From Duganella alba (lineage in GTDB: Bacteria; Pseudomonadota; Gammaproteobacteria; Burkholderiales; Burkholderiaceae_D), in contig NZ_WKJN01000001.1 in the NCBI RefSeq assembly GCF_009674495.1, positions 364,943 through 428,942 of the forward strand: a stretch of DNA of 64,000 bases. Direction: 5' to 3'. Shown here one piece after another: positions 63,970 through 64,000 of the stretch. How positions within the stretch are numbered: position 1 is the first letter of the stretch; every line of letters begins with the position of its first letter. A program made the translations under genes and the position numbers. The notes beneath the pieces are model-generated. The model made no database searches and was not told the origin of the DNA. It was given only the letters and a program-made list of their open reading frames with translations.

Positions 63970-64000
63970 TTGACGACGGCGGGACGGCGGCGCGCCGGCC

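Noticed and set aside
1..64000. Mobile elements, prophage, CRISPR, toxin-antitoxin or defence islands
   Set aside because: No transposase, integrase, phage structural gene, repeat-spacer array or recognisable defence gene was found; gene content looks like ordinary chromosome.

Overview
The window is a gene-dense, GC-rich piece of bacterial chromosome. It has about 54 protein genes, short intergenic gaps, many ATGA start/stop overlaps, and no rRNA, tRNA, CRISPR array, phage or insertion sequence that I can see. Several traits suggest a betaproteobacterium of the Oxalobacteraceae (Massilia/Duganella/Janthinobacterium type): a cyoABCD-SURF1-regB-regA block, many chemoreceptors and c-di-GMP proteins, TonB-dependent uptake, FNR-type regulators, and protein sequences typical of that group. 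This placement is inference; no 16S gene is present.

Layout. 1-3253: a c-di-GMP phosphodiesterase (GAF, degenerate GGDEF, EAL; runs off the left edge) directly behind a chemoreceptor. 3420-5203: two outer-membrane proteins. 5184-12494: one long minus-strand operon for the cytochrome o ubiquinol oxidase (cyoABCD), a SURF1 assembly factor, the RegB/RegA redox two-component system and ThpR. 12628-15669: an MFS transporter with a strong terminator, and a second chemoreceptor. 15972-19743: a natural fusion of fatty acyl reductase and wax ester synthase, then polyphosphate kinase 2. 19817-22843: a small plus-strand group (putative metallopeptidase, membrane protein, two VOC proteins, one broken gene). 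22850-30525: a periplasmic beta-propeller sensor kinase, GH92 mannosidase, RpiR regulator and a secreted cyanophycinase. 30656-34626: aromatic amino acid permease, a Tat-exported deacetylase with an SDR lacking the catalytic Tyr, and TspO. 34710-40943: TonB receptor, 7TMR-DISM hybrid kinase and REC-GGDEF cyclase in one operon. 40914-44621: glycerate kinase, sugar-acid transporter and the divergent CdaR regulator. 44766-50847: amino acid permease, GlxA-type regulator, thioesterase, pentapeptide protein and others. 50840-52885: tartrate/D-malate dehydrogenase with a divergent LysR regulator. 52857-56819: a PaoABC-type molybdenum aldehyde oxidoreductase headed by a 44-residue membrane protein. 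56980-60135: a four-gene operon (acyl-CoA dehydrogenase-like, PIG-L deacetylase, NodS-like methyltransferase, GT2 glycosyltransferase). 60248-63969: MntH, then an FNR-box-driven universal stress protein and two adjacent FNR-family regulators.

How the parts fit. Two modules handle redox and oxygen state: RegBA beside the quinol oxidase, and FNR with a universal stress protein. Storage metabolism recurs: wax ester synthesis, polyphosphate and cyanophycin breakdown. Sensing of outside substrates is tied to c-di-GMP in two places (MCP plus EAL protein; TonB receptor plus hybrid kinase plus cyclase). The two items I find most worth follow-up are the single-chain FAR-WS enzyme and the uncharacterised four-gene cluster at 56980-60135, whose chemistry resembles the tailoring steps of Nod-factor synthesis.
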